Source: Geodermatophilus obscurus DSM 43160 (GTDB taxonomy: Bacteria; Actinomycetota; Actinomycetes; Mycobacteriales; Geodermatophilaceae). Taken from it: a stretch of DNA of 64,000 nucleotides. This document shows positions 8,483 through 15,746 of this stretch, one piece after another. The stretch spans positions 2,542,001-2,606,000 of the forward strand of contig NC_013757.1 of assembly GCF_000025345.1 (NCBI RefSeq). Direction: 5' to 3'. The position numbers were made by a program, and so were the translations under genes. Within the stretch, counting starts at the first letter, position 1, and every line of letters begins with the position of its first letter. A model generated the notes under the pieces. That model was not told the DNA's origin. It made no database searches and saw only the letters and a program-made list of their open reading frames with translations.

Positions 8483-8605
8483 ATGGACCAGGAGCTCCGT
8501 GTCTCCCCGCTCTGCGCAGACGAGTGGGAGGCCCCCTCCTTCGAGGAGATCCGGGTGTCCGCTGAGGCGACCGCGTACATGGGCGTCCAGGAGGACTGGG
8601 ACTAG
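8483..8605 (+). CDS. pqqA: PQQ precursor peptide PqqA
   Basis: A 40-residue peptide. Its second half matches the PqqA pattern Trp-x2-Pro-x-Phe-x3-Arg-x3-Glu-x-Thr-x-Tyr: Trp15, Pro18, Phe20, Arg24, Glu28, Thr30 and Tyr32. Glu28 and Tyr32 (EATAY) are the residues that PqqE cross-links and that become the PQQ skeleton. ATG at 8483 lies five bases after the dehydrogenase stop; GTG codons at 8474 and 8480 are in frame and possible. The acidic tail after Tyr32 (MGVQEDWD) is longer than in many PqqA peptides. A strong hairpin separates it from pqqB. Identity is supported both by the motif and by the intact pqqBCDE genes that follow. Confidence 0.93.
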   Translation: MDQELRVSPLCADEWEAPSFEEIRVSAEATAYMGVQEDWD

Positions 8606-8622
8606 ACGGACACGTCCGGACC

Positions 8623-8666
8623 GGGCGGAGAGGCGTCGGGCGACGAGGTCCGGCGCCTCTCCGTCT
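8623..8666 (+). terminator. Stem-loop between pqqA and pqqB
   Basis: CGGAGAGGCG at 8626-8635 is the exact reverse complement of CGCCTCTCCG at 8654-8663, and pairing extends on both sides with a few G-T wobbles around a six-base loop. No T-run follows, so it is more likely a partial terminator or an RNA-stabilising or processing hairpin than a full stop. In this position it could keep pqqA transcript in excess over the enzyme genes. The structure is seen; the effect is inferred. Confidence 0.6.
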
Positions 8667-8710
8667 CCGGACGGCTCCGTCTTCGTGCTGCGGGAGGGCC
8701 ACCGATCGAC

Positions 8711-9613
8711 ATGTGGGTGCGGGTGCTGGGCTCGGCGGCGGGAGGCGGCTACCCGCAGTGGAACTGCGCCTGCCCCCCGTGCCGCGCGGTGCGCGACGGG
8801 TCCCGGCCGGCCCGCCCGCGCACCCAGTCGTCGATCGCGGTGAGCGCGGACCGCCGGCGGTGGTTCCTGCTCAACGCCTCACCGGACATCCGTGCCCAGA
8901 TCGAGTCCTTCCCCGCGCTGCACCCCGCCAGCGGCCCCGACGGCGCCCGGGTGGTCCCGCTGCAGGCCGTGCTGCTCACCGACGCCGAGCTGGACCACAC
9001 GCTCGGGCTGCTGCTGCTCCGCGAGGGGGGAGGCCTCGTCCTGCACGCCACCGAGGCGACCCACGACACGCTGCGCCAGGGGACGTCGCTGCTCCGCACC
9101 CTGGAGGCCTACTGCCCGGTCGAGTGGCGACCGGTCGTGCCGGGGGTGGACGTGCCGCTGGCCGACGGGCTGTCCTACCGGGCCTTCGACGTCCCGACGA
9201 CCAAGCGCGCCCGGTTCCGCTCCGGTTCTCGCGAGGGGCGGGTCGTCGGCTACCGCCTCACCGACGAGCGCAGCGGCCGGGCGCTGGTCCACCTGCCGGT
9301 GCTGCAGGAGCTGACGCCGGAGGTGCGGAACGAGCTCGACGGCTGCTGCCTGCTCGTCGACGGCACCTGCTGGTCCGACGACGAGCTGATCCGGCTCGGC
9401 CTGGCCGGCCGGACGGCACGCGAGATGGGGCACCTGCCGATCAGCGGTCCCGGGGGCAGTCTCGAGCAGCTCGCCCGGCTGCCCGTCGAGCGCCGGATCT
9501 ACGTCCACGTCAACAACACCAACCCGATCCTCCTCGAGGACGCGCCCGAGCGGCGCACCGTCGAGGAGCACGGCATGGAGGTCGCCGTGGACGGGCTCGA
9601 ACTGGAGGTGTGA
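8711..9613 (+). CDS. pqqB: PQQ biosynthesis protein PqqB
   Basis: A 300-residue metallo-beta-lactamase-fold protein. The N-terminus RVLGSAAGGGYPQWNCACPPC is the PqqB hallmark, with the zinc-binding cysteine cluster. LLTDAELDHTLGLLLLREG replaces the usual HxHxDH motif, as is normal in PqqB. PqqB is an iron-dependent hydroxylase thought to modify the tyrosine of the cross-linked Glu-Tyr intermediate before PqqC acts. Length is close to the family norm of about 300. ATG at 8711 has a distant GGGAGGG upstream. The stop is followed within nine bases by the pqqC start. Cytoplasmic; co-transcribed with pqqCDE. Confidence 0.95.
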   Translation: MWVRVLGSAAGGGYPQWNCACPPCRAVRDGSRPARPRTQSSIAVSADRRRWFLLNASPDIRAQIESFPALHPASGPDGARVVPLQAVLLTDAELDHTLGLLLLREGGGLVLHATEATHDTLRQGTSLLRTLEAYCPVEWRPVVPGVDVPLADGLSYRAFDVPTTKRARFRSGSREGRVVGYRLTDERSGRALVHLPVLQELTPEVRNELDGCCLLVDGTCWSDDELIRLGLAGRTAREMGHLPISGPGGSLEQLARLPVERRIYVHVNNTNPILLEDAPERRTVEEHGMEVAVDGLELEV

Positions 9614-9621
9614 GGCCCCTC

Positions 9622-10320
9622 ATGACGCTGACCGCGACGGCGACCGACGAGTTCGTGGCCGCGCTGCGCGAGCAGTCCCGCCGCTACCACGACCAGCACC
9701 CCTTCTCCCGCAGGATGAACGAGGGGGAGCTGGGCCGGGAGCAGATCCGCTGCTGGGTGACCAACCGGTTCGCCTACCAGGCAGCCATCCCGCGCAAGGA
9801 CGCCGCGATCCTCGCCAACTGCCCCGACCGGCAGGTGCGCCGCCGCTGGATCCGCCGCATCCACGACCACGACGGCACCGCCGACGGCGAGGGTGGCATC
9901 GAGGCGTGGCTGCGGCTCGGCGAGGCGGTCGGCCTGGGCCGGGAGGAGATGGAGGACCAGCGGCACGTCGTCCCGGGCGTGCGGTTCGCCGTCGACGCCT
10001 ACGTCACCTTCGCCCGCACCCGGCCGTGGGTCGAGGCGGTGGCCTCCTCGCTGACCGAGCTCTTCGCGCCGGACCTGATGGCCGAGCGCCTCGCCGCCTT
10101 CGAGCGCCACTACACCTGGATCGACCCGCAGGGGCTGGCCTACTTCCGGGCCCGCCTGACGCAGGCGCCCCGCGACTCCGCACACGCCCTGGAGGTGGTG
10201 ACGGAGCACTGCCGGACGCCGGGGACCCAGGCGGCCGCCCTGGCGGCCCTGTCCTTCAAGTGCGACGTCCTCTGGAGCATGCTCGATGCGATCGACCGCG
10301 CCTGTGCAGACCGCCAGTAG
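9622..10320 (+). CDS. pqqC: Pyrroloquinoline-quinone synthase PqqC
   Basis: A 232-residue all-helical haem-oxygenase-fold oxidase that catalyses the last step of PQQ formation: ring closure and an eight-electron oxidation using oxygen without a metal. Typical segments are RRYHDQHPFSRRMNEGEL, RCWVTNRFAYQAAIPRKDA and RIHDHDG. ATG at 9622 is preferred because GGAGG at 9604-9608 is a usable distance upstream; an in-frame GTG at 9610 lies almost on that site. The 3' end overlaps pqqD by 35 bases. Family length is around 230-250. Conserved lysines and histidines expected around the active site are present. Confidence 0.95.
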   Translation: MTLTATATDEFVAALREQSRRYHDQHPFSRRMNEGELGREQIRCWVTNRFAYQAAIPRKDAAILANCPDRQVRRRWIRRIHDHDGTADGEGGIEAWLRLGEAVGLGREEMEDQRHVVPGVRFAVDAYVTFARTRPWVEAVASSLTELFAPDLMAERLAAFERHYTWIDPQGLAYFRARLTQAPRDSAHALEVVTEHCRTPGTQAAALAALSFKCDVLWSMLDAIDRACADRQ

Positions 10321-10612
10321 TGCCGACCGCCCCCGGCTGGCCCGCTCCGTCCGGCTGAGGTTCGACCCGGCACGCGAGCGGCACGTGCTGCTGACGCCGG
10401 AGGCGGTCACCGTCCTCAACGGCACGGGGGCGGCCGTCCTGGAGCTGTGCGACGGGCGGCGGACGGTGACCGAGATCGTGGCCAAGCTGCGCGGGCGGTA
10501 CGACCGCGTGGACGACGACGAGGTGCGCGCCTTCGTCGACCGCCTCACCGCCCGGCGGTGGCTCGAGGTCGGGAACGCGGAGGCCGGTCGTGGACAGGCC
10601 CGTCGTGGCTAG
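10286..10612 (+). CDS. pqqD: PqqA-binding chaperone PqqD
   Basis: A 108-residue protein of the RiPP-recognition-element fold. It binds the PqqA peptide and presents it to PqqE. The core RPRLARSVRLRFDPARERHVLLTPE followed by LNGTGAAVLELCDGRRTVTEI is diagnostic. ATG at 10286 lies inside the end of pqqC; a later in-frame GTG at 10304 is possible and would trim six residues. It overlaps pqqE by 23 bases, so pqqC, pqqD and pqqE are tightly coupled. PqqD is separate here rather than fused to PqqC or PqqE as in some bacteria. Confidence 0.93.
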   Translation: MRSTAPVQTASSADRPRLARSVRLRFDPARERHVLLTPEAVTVLNGTGAAVLELCDGRRTVTEIVAKLRGRYDRVDDDEVRAFVDRLTARRWLEVGNAEAGRGQARRG

Positions 10613-11717
10613 CCCGGCCGTGGACCGGCCGTTCGGCCTGCTGGCCGAGCTGACCTACGGCTGCCCGTTGCACTGCTCCTACTGCTCCAACCCGATCGAC
10701 CTGGCCGCCCACACCGACGAGCTGACCACGGCGGAGTGGCAGCGGGTGCTGGTCGAGGCCCGCGACCTCGGCGTGCTGCAGCTGCACCTCTCCGGCGGTG
10801 AGCCGCTGCTGCGCCGCGATCTCCCCGAGATCGTCCGGTGCGCCGGTGAGCTGGGCCTGTACACCAACCTGATCACCAGCGCCCTCGGGTTGACGCCCCG
10901 CCGCGCGGAGGAGCTGCTGGCCGCAGGCCTCGACCACGTGCAGATCAGCCTCCAGGCCGACGAGGCCGCCTTGTCCGACCGCCTCGCCGGGGTGCGGTCG
11001 TTCGAGCGCAAGCTGGTCGCCGCCCGGCTGGTGAAGGAGCTGGGCTGGCCGCTCACGCTGAACGTCGTCCTGCACCGGCACAACGTCGACCGGGTCGCCA
11101 GCATCCTCGACCTGGCCGAGCAGCTGGGGGCCGACCGGATCGAGCTGGCCCACACGCAGTACTACGGGTGGGCCCTGCGCAACCGCGACGGGCTCCTGCC
11201 GAGCAGGGCGCAGCTGGAGCGCGCCCAGGACGTGGTGCGGGCGGCGCGCGAGCGCCTGCAGGGGCGCATGGAGGTCATCTACGTGCTGCCCGACTACCAC
11301 AGCCGCTACCCCAAACCCTGCATGGGGGGCTGGGGCACGCGCCAGCTCACCGTGGTGCCCGACGGCGACGTCCTCCCGTGCCCCACGGCGCACACCCTCC
11401 CGCTTCCCCGGGCGAGCGTCCGCGAGCACCCCCTGGCGTGGATCTGGGAGCGGTCACCGCTGTTCCAGCGCTTCCGCGGAACGGACTGGATGCCCGATCC
11501 CTGCCGCAGCTGCGACCGCCGCGAGCTCGACTTCGGCGGCTGCCGCTGCCAGGCCTTCCAGCTCACCGGCGACGCCGCCCGCACCGACCCGGTCTGCCAC
11601 CTCTCGCCCGACCACGGCCTCGTGGCCGAGGCGGTGGCCGCCGCCGACGAGGAGGCGCGGTCGGGTGCGGCGGCGCTGACCCCGCGGCGGTACCCCGCCG
11701 CCGGGCGCAGCCGGTGA
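10590..11717 (+). CDS. pqqE: PqqA peptide cyclase PqqE (radical SAM)
   Basis: A 375-residue radical SAM/SPASM enzyme. Cys25, Cys29 and Cys32 (CPLHCSYC) bind the catalytic 4Fe-4S cluster, and LHLSGGEPLLR is the SAM-binding GGE motif. The C-terminal SPASM region has CMGGWG, then CRSCDRRELDFGGCRCQA and a final Cys in DPVCHLSPDH, which hold auxiliary clusters. It forms the carbon-carbon bond between Glu28 and Tyr32 of PqqA, using PqqD as chaperone. The start is GTG at 10590, inside pqqD. The transporter gene begins 53 bases downstream, so it may belong to the same transcript. Confidence 0.95.
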   Translation: MDRPVVASPAVDRPFGLLAELTYGCPLHCSYCSNPIDLAAHTDELTTAEWQRVLVEARDLGVLQLHLSGGEPLLRRDLPEIVRCAGELGLYTNLITSALGLTPRRAEELLAAGLDHVQISLQADEAALSDRLAGVRSFERKLVAARLVKELGWPLTLNVVLHRHNVDRVASILDLAEQLGADRIELAHTQYYGWALRNRDGLLPSRAQLERAQDVVRAARERLQGRMEVIYVLPDYHSRYPKPCMGGWGTRQLTVVPDGDVLPCPTAHTLPLPRASVREHPLAWIWERSPLFQRFRGTDWMPDPCRSCDRRELDFGGCRCQAFQLTGDAARTDPVCHLSPDHGLVAEAVAAADEEARSGAAALTPRRYPAAGRSR

Positions 11718-11769
11718 CCGCCCGTCCACGCCCCTGCCCGGCGGGTCGTCGCGAGGAGGAGCCCCGGCC

Positions 11770-12867
11770 ATGACCTCGGTGTTCGTCTTCATCTCCGGGG
11801 CGACCCTGCTGGTGGTCAGCGCGGAGAAGCTCATCACCCACCTCGTCGGGGCGGCCAGTGGTCTCCGGATCCCGCTGTTCCTGCTGGCCATCGTCTTCAC
11901 CGGTGTCGAGTTCGACGACATCGCGCTCGGCGTCGGGCTGAACCTCGAGGAGCTCAGCGGTGTCGCGCTCGGCGTCGTGTTCGGGACGGCGCTCTCCTTC
12001 ACCGGCGTCGTCCTGGCGGTCGCCGCGATCGTCCGGCCGAGCGTCGTCGACATCCCGCGCGACTACCTCGTCGTGTTCGCCGCCGCCCCGCTGGTGATGG
12101 TCGCGTTCACGCTCATCGGGCCGCTGACGGTCACCGACGGACTGCTGCTCCTCGGTCTGTTCGTCCTGTTCATCGGCTACGTCGCCGCCCGGGAGCTCCG
12201 CAGGAGCGTCGCGGTCTTCCGCGACGAGGAGGTGTGCGAGGCCGCCGTCGCCGAGGTCGGGGACGGCACGCCTCCCCGACGCGGGGCGGACACGCACGTG
12301 CTGCAGGACCAGCCGGCCGGGGCAGCAGCACGGCCCGGCGCTGAGCGGACGCAGCAGGTCGTCGACGAGCCCCGCGCCGAGCCGAGCGAGCTGCCCGCCG
12401 GCTGGGCCCACCTCGGACTGGCGGTGGTCGCACTCGCCGGACTCATCGTCGGCGCGGCGACCGTGAGCACCGGGACCGAGGGGATCCTGGAGACCTACGG
12501 GCTCGAGGGCACGGTGTTCGGCGCCACCATCGTCACCGCCGTGCTCACCATGGAGGACGTCTTCCTGACGGTGGAGCCCTTCCGGAGGGGCGTGCCGGAG
12601 ATCGGGGTCGGGAACGTCATCGGCAGCGTCGTCTTCTCGGTCACCGGGAAGCTGGGCATCACCCTCCTGGCCGGCGGCATCGTCGTCGGCTCGGACGTGT
12701 TCACCTGGCACCTGCCCGCGCTCGTCGTCCTCACCGCGCTGGCTGCGTACCTCCTCTCCACCGGCCGGCTGACGCGGTGGCACGGCTGCATCCTCCTGGC
12801 GCTCTACGTCGTGTACTGGTTGGTCAGCCTGGTCGCGTTCGGCGAGGTCCCGGTCGAGATGGACTGA
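11770..12867 (+). CDS. CaCA-family cation exchanger (sodium/calcium exchanger type)
   Basis: A 365-residue membrane protein of about ten predicted helices in two halves joined by an acidic, proline-rich loop (about residues 155-215). The halves carry divergent alpha repeats: FTGVEFDDIALGVGLNLEE in the first, and MEDVFLTVEPFRRGVPEIGVGNVIGS in the second. Family members exchange Ca2+ for Na+ or H+. The first repeat differs from the usual GTSLPEL, so ion choice may differ. A GGAGGAG Shine-Dalgarno precedes ATG 11770. It follows pqqE closely on the same strand, which is suggestive because PQQ dehydrogenases need Ca2+ or lanthanide; a role in metal supply is only inference. Confidence 0.75.
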   Translation: MTSVFVFISGATLLVVSAEKLITHLVGAASGLRIPLFLLAIVFTGVEFDDIALGVGLNLEELSGVALGVVFGTALSFTGVVLAVAAIVRPSVVDIPRDYLVVFAAAPLVMVAFTLIGPLTVTDGLLLLGLFVLFIGYVAARELRRSVAVFRDEEVCEAAVAEVGDGTPPRRGADTHVLQDQPAGAAARPGAERTQQVVDEPRAEPSELPAGWAHLGLAVVALAGLIVGAATVSTGTEGILETYGLEGTVFGATIVTAVLTMEDVFLTVEPFRRGVPEIGVGNVIGSVVFSVTGKLGITLLAGGIVVGSDVFTWHLPALVVLTALAAYLLSTGRLTRWHGCILLALYVVYWLVSLVAFGEVPVEMD

Positions 12868-12897
12868 GGACCCCCTGCCCCCACCGCTCGCAGGCTC

Positions 12898-12933
12898 GCG
12901 GCGGGACCCTGTAGGGGGCCACCGTCCCGCCGC
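12898..12933 (+). terminator. Stem-loop after the PQQ/exchanger operon
   Basis: GCGGCGGGA at 12898-12906 pairs perfectly with TCCCGCCGC at 12925-12933, and a smaller CCC/GGG hairpin can form inside the loop. It lies 30 bases after the exchanger stop and 29 bases before the DUF1232 gene. There is no T-run. It is a reasonable end for the PQQ transcript. Confidence 0.45.
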
Positions 12934-12961
12934 TGGCCGGGACGAGGGAGGGGGCGGCGGG

Positions 12962-13369
12962 ATGCCGGACTGGGCGTGGACGCTGGTCGGGGTGCTGGGC
13001 GGCCTGCTGCTGTGCTGGCTGGTGCTGGTGCTGGTGCTGTGGAGGACCTGCCCGGACGAGCTGCGGCTGCGGGAGCTGCTGCGCCTGCTGCCCGACGTGC
13101 TGAGGCTGGTGCACCGGCTGGCCGGCGACGGCACGCTGTCGCGCGGCGTCCGGGTGCGGCTGTGGCTGTTGCTGGCCTACCTGGCGCTGCCGATCGACCT
13201 GGTGCCCGACTTCGTGCCGGTGCTCGGCCACGCCGACGACGCGATCGTGGTCGTCCTGGTGCTGCGCTCGGTGGTCCACCGCGCCGGCACGGCCGCGATC
13301 GACCGGCACTGGCCCGGCACGCCCGACGGCCTGGCCGCGCTGCGCCGGGCGAGCCGGTTGCCGGTGTAG
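12962..13369 (+). CDS. DUF1232 (YkvA-like) membrane protein
   Basis: A 135-residue protein with an N-terminal membrane helix (residues ~5-28) followed by a short helical region and the DUF1232 motif YLALPIDLVPDFVPVLGHADDAIVV. The PIDLVPDxxPxxGxxDD pattern defines this small family, whose function is unknown. ATG at 12962 is preceded by a G-rich Shine-Dalgarno (GAGGGAGGGGG). It is separated from the exchanger by a hairpin and converges on the GlcG-like gene, so it is probably transcribed alone. Membrane location is predicted from the helix only. Confidence 0.8.
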   Translation: MPDWAWTLVGVLGGLLLCWLVLVLVLWRTCPDELRLRELLRLLPDVLRLVHRLAGDGTLSRGVRVRLWLLLAYLALPIDLVPDFVPVLGHADDAIVVVLVLRSVVHRAGTAAIDRHWPGTPDGLAALRRASRLPV

Positions 13370-13383
13370 GCGTCCGCTCGCCC

Positions 13384-13398
13384 GGAGCGCTGCGCTCC
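13384..13398. terminator. Convergent-junction hairpin
   Basis: GGAGCG (13384-13389) and CGCTCC (13393-13398) form a six-base-pair stem with a three-base loop between the convergent DUF1232 and GlcG-like genes. It lacks a T-run on either strand and is only terminator-like. Confidence 0.3.
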
Positions 13399-13440
13399 CT
13401 CGGGGACGACCCGGGTTGCCGCCCGGTGGGTCCGACGACG

Positions 13441-13854
13441 TCAGAAGCCGGCGGTGGCTGCCTCGCAGACCGTGGTGTCCTGCTCGCCGGTGCCACCGCT
13501 CACCCCGACCGCGCCCACGATGACCCCGTCCGCGCGCACGGGGGCGCCACCGGCGAAGACCATCACCTTGCCGTTGTTGGACGCCTGGATGCCGTAGAAC
13601 GGCCCGCCCGGCTTGGCCAGGTCGGCCAGCTCGGCCGTCTCGATGTCGAAGGCCCGGGCGGTGAAGGCCTTGTTGATGGCGATGTCGACACTGCCGCGCC
13701 ACGCGCCGTCCATCCGCACGTGCATGACGAGGTCGCCCCCCGCATCGACGACGGCGATGTTCATCGGCTGCCCGATCTCCGCGGCGCGTGCCTCCCCGGC
13801 CGCGACGATGCGGCGGGCGTCGTCCAGGGACAGGCTGTTCAGCTGCTGGGTCAC
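13441..13854 (-). CDS. GlcG/HbpS-family protein
   Basis: A 137-residue protein of the GlcG/HbpS (DUF336) fold. The family pattern is clear: LSLDDARRIVAAGEARAAEIGQPMNIAVVDAGGDLV, then MDGAWRGSVDIAINKAFTARAF, and a glycine-rich C-terminus GVIVGAVGVSGGTGEQD. HbpS in Streptomyces binds haem extracellularly, while many GlcG-like proteins are cytoplasmic or act in cobalamin or diol utilisation. No signal peptide is visible here. GTG at 13854 is chosen because GGAAGGG lies just upstream and the longer frame has no family similarity. An inverted repeat lies 52 bases upstream. The ligand is unknown. Confidence 0.8.
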   Translation of the reverse strand: MTQQLNSLSLDDARRIVAAGEARAAEIGQPMNIAVVDAGGDLVMHVRMDGAWRGSVDIAINKAFTARAFDIETAELADLAKPGGPFYGIQASNNGKVMVFAGGAPVRADGVIVGAVGVSGGTGEQDTTVCEAATAGF

Positions 13855-13905
13855 AGGGATCCCTTCCGGTCGGAGCCGTGGCCGGGGACCGCGGCTGGTC
13901 GGCCA

Positions 13906-13931
13906 CCGTTCCGGTCCAGGGGCCGGAACGG
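13906..13931. promoter_or_regulatory. Inverted repeat upstream of the GlcG-like gene
   Basis: CCGTTCCGG (13906-13914) and CCGGAACGG (13923-13931) are exact 9-base inverted repeats separated by eight bases. They lie in the 441-base spacer 13855-14295 between the divergent GlcG-like and permease genes, where I see no coding sequence. Size and spacing suit a dimeric repressor operator or an RNA hairpin. The binding protein is unknown. Confidence 0.4.
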
Positions 13932-14101
13932 GATGGGGGTACCCGGGCCGCGACGTGACCAACTCAGCTCCCGGCGACGGATCGGCGCGGCCGGAGCCGG
14001 CGGGGAGAACGCGCCGTCCACCGCACCCCGGGCGTGGGACGGCTTCCCGGGTGTGCGACGGCATCGGCCGGGCGGTGCGGGAGAGCGGAGGACAGGACCC
14101 C

Positions 14102-14117
14102 CACGGTCACGACCGTG
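14102..14117. promoter_or_regulatory. Operator-like inverted repeat in the same spacer
   Basis: CACGGTC and GACCGTG are perfect 7-base half-sites with a two-base spacer, about 180 bases before the permease start. This is a typical architecture for TetR- or GntR-type operators. No protein is identified, so function is inferred from symmetry alone. Confidence 0.35.
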
Positions 14118-14295
14118 CCGCAGCGGACGCTCCGGGCCCGATGACGTCCGCGCACAGCACGACCGTCGAGCGCGCGGGGAGGCGACAGGGCCTCGACCTG
14201 CGGCTCGCCGTGCTGTGATCCTGGTCGCGCGACACGATGGACGTGCCCGACCGGGCGGCCACTCCGGCCACCGGTCCCAGTCGAGGAGCAGGCCG

Positions 14296-15702
14296 ATGAG
14301 CGACAACGCGAACGGCGGCCTCGTCCGCACCCTCGGCCGGTGGGACGTCCTGGCCGTCGCCTTCGGGGCGATGATCGGTTTCGGCTGGATCGTGCTCACG
14401 GGGGGCTTCCTCGAGAGCGCCGGCACGCTGGGCGCCGCGCTCGCCTTCGTCATCGGCGGTGTCGTCGTCGCCTTCGTGGGGCTCACCTATGCCGAGTTGG
14501 TCTCGGCGATGCCCCACGTCGGCGGAGAGCACAACTACGTCCTCCGGGCGATGGGCAGCCGGCCGGCCTTCATCACGTCGTGGGCGCTGGTGCTCGGCTA
14601 CGTCTCGGTGGTCGCGTTCGAGGCGGTCGCCCTGCCCCAGACGATGCTGTACCTGTTCCCGGACATGCTCGCCGGCCGTCTGTGGACCGTGGCGGGGTAC
14701 GACGTCTACGCCACCTGGGCGGCGGTCGGCGTGGTCGCGGCGCTGGTGATGACCGGGCTCAACTACGTCGGGGTCCGTCCGGCCGCGGTGTTCCAGGCCG
14801 TCGCGGTGCTGTTCCTGCTGGCGGTCGGGGCGGCGCTGCTCCTCGGCAGCGTCGTCGGCGGCTCGACCGAGAACATGCAGCCGCTGTTCACCGGAGGCGC
14901 CGTCGGCCTCATCTCGGTCCTCGTCGCGACCCCGTTCCTGTTCGTCGGCTTCGACGTGATCCCGCAGTCCGCGGAGGAGATCAAGCTCCCCTACCGCAAG
15001 ATCGGTCAGCTGCTGCTCGTCTCGGTCGCCATGGCGGTGACCTGGTACGTGCTGATCATGCTCACCGTCGGGTCCTCGCTGCCCGTCGCCGACCTCGCCG
15101 CCTCCGAGCTGGCGGCCGCCGACGGCATGGCGGCGCTGTGGGGCAGCGACGTGATGGCCACCGTCCTGGTGCTCGGCGGCATCGCCGGGATCCTCACGTC
15201 CTGGAACGGGTTCCTCATCGGCGCCAGCCGGCTGGTCTACGCGATGGCTCAGTCGGGGATGCTCCCCGGCTGGTTCGGCCGGCTGCACCCGCGGTACCGG
15301 ACGCCGGGCAACGCCCTGATCTTCATCGGCGCGCTGTCGGTCGTGGCCCCGCTCTTCGGCCGCCAGACCCTGGTGTGGATGGTCGACGCGGGTGGGTTCA
15401 GCATCATCGTCGCCTACCTCATGGTGGCGGTGAGCTTCGTCGTCCTCCGGCGCCGTGAGCCTGAGATGGCGCGCCCCTTCCAGGCCCCCGGTGGACAGGC
15501 CACCGGTGTGGTCGCCGCCGTCCTCTCCCTCGGGCTCGGCGTGCTGTTCCTGCCCGGCATGCCGGCCGCGCTCATCTGGCCCTACGAGTGGGTGCTCCTG
15601 GCTCTCTGGTGGATCCTCGGGCTGGTGTTCGTGCTCCGCGTGCCGTCGGTGGGGCCCGGACCGGACGCCGAGCAGCGCGTCCTGGCCGCACGATCGCGGT
15701 GA
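14296..15702 (+). CDS. APC-superfamily amino acid permease
   Basis: A 468-residue permease with about twelve hydrophobic helices. The first helix carries FGAMIGFGWIVLTGG, matching the G-x-G-x-G-like substrate and ion loop of APC transporters. Further signatures are YAELVSAMPHVGGEHNYVLRAMG, and AEEIKLPYRKIGQLLLVSVAMA in the middle. It probably imports an amino acid or amine with protons; the exact substrate cannot be read from sequence. ATG at 14296 follows GAGGAGCAGG at a normal distance. It stands alone, divergent from the GlcG-like gene and convergent with the ole operon. Confidence 0.85.
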   Translation: MSDNANGGLVRTLGRWDVLAVAFGAMIGFGWIVLTGGFLESAGTLGAALAFVIGGVVVAFVGLTYAELVSAMPHVGGEHNYVLRAMGSRPAFITSWALVLGYVSVVAFEAVALPQTMLYLFPDMLAGRLWTVAGYDVYATWAAVGVVAALVMTGLNYVGVRPAAVFQAVAVLFLLAVGAALLLGSVVGGSTENMQPLFTGGAVGLISVLVATPFLFVGFDVIPQSAEEIKLPYRKIGQLLLVSVAMAVTWYVLIMLTVGSSLPVADLAASELAAADGMAALWGSDVMATVLVLGGIAGILTSWNGFLIGASRLVYAMAQSGMLPGWFGRLHPRYRTPGNALIFIGALSVVAPLFGRQTLVWMVDAGGFSIIVAYLMVAVSFVVLRRREPEMARPFQAPGGQATGVVAAVLSLGLGVLFLPGMPAALIWPYEWVLLALWWILGLVFVLRVPSVGPGPDAEQRVLAARSR

Positions 15703-15746
15703 CGGGCTGCTCGTCCTGCGGCGACGACCACGGGACCCCGGATCGC

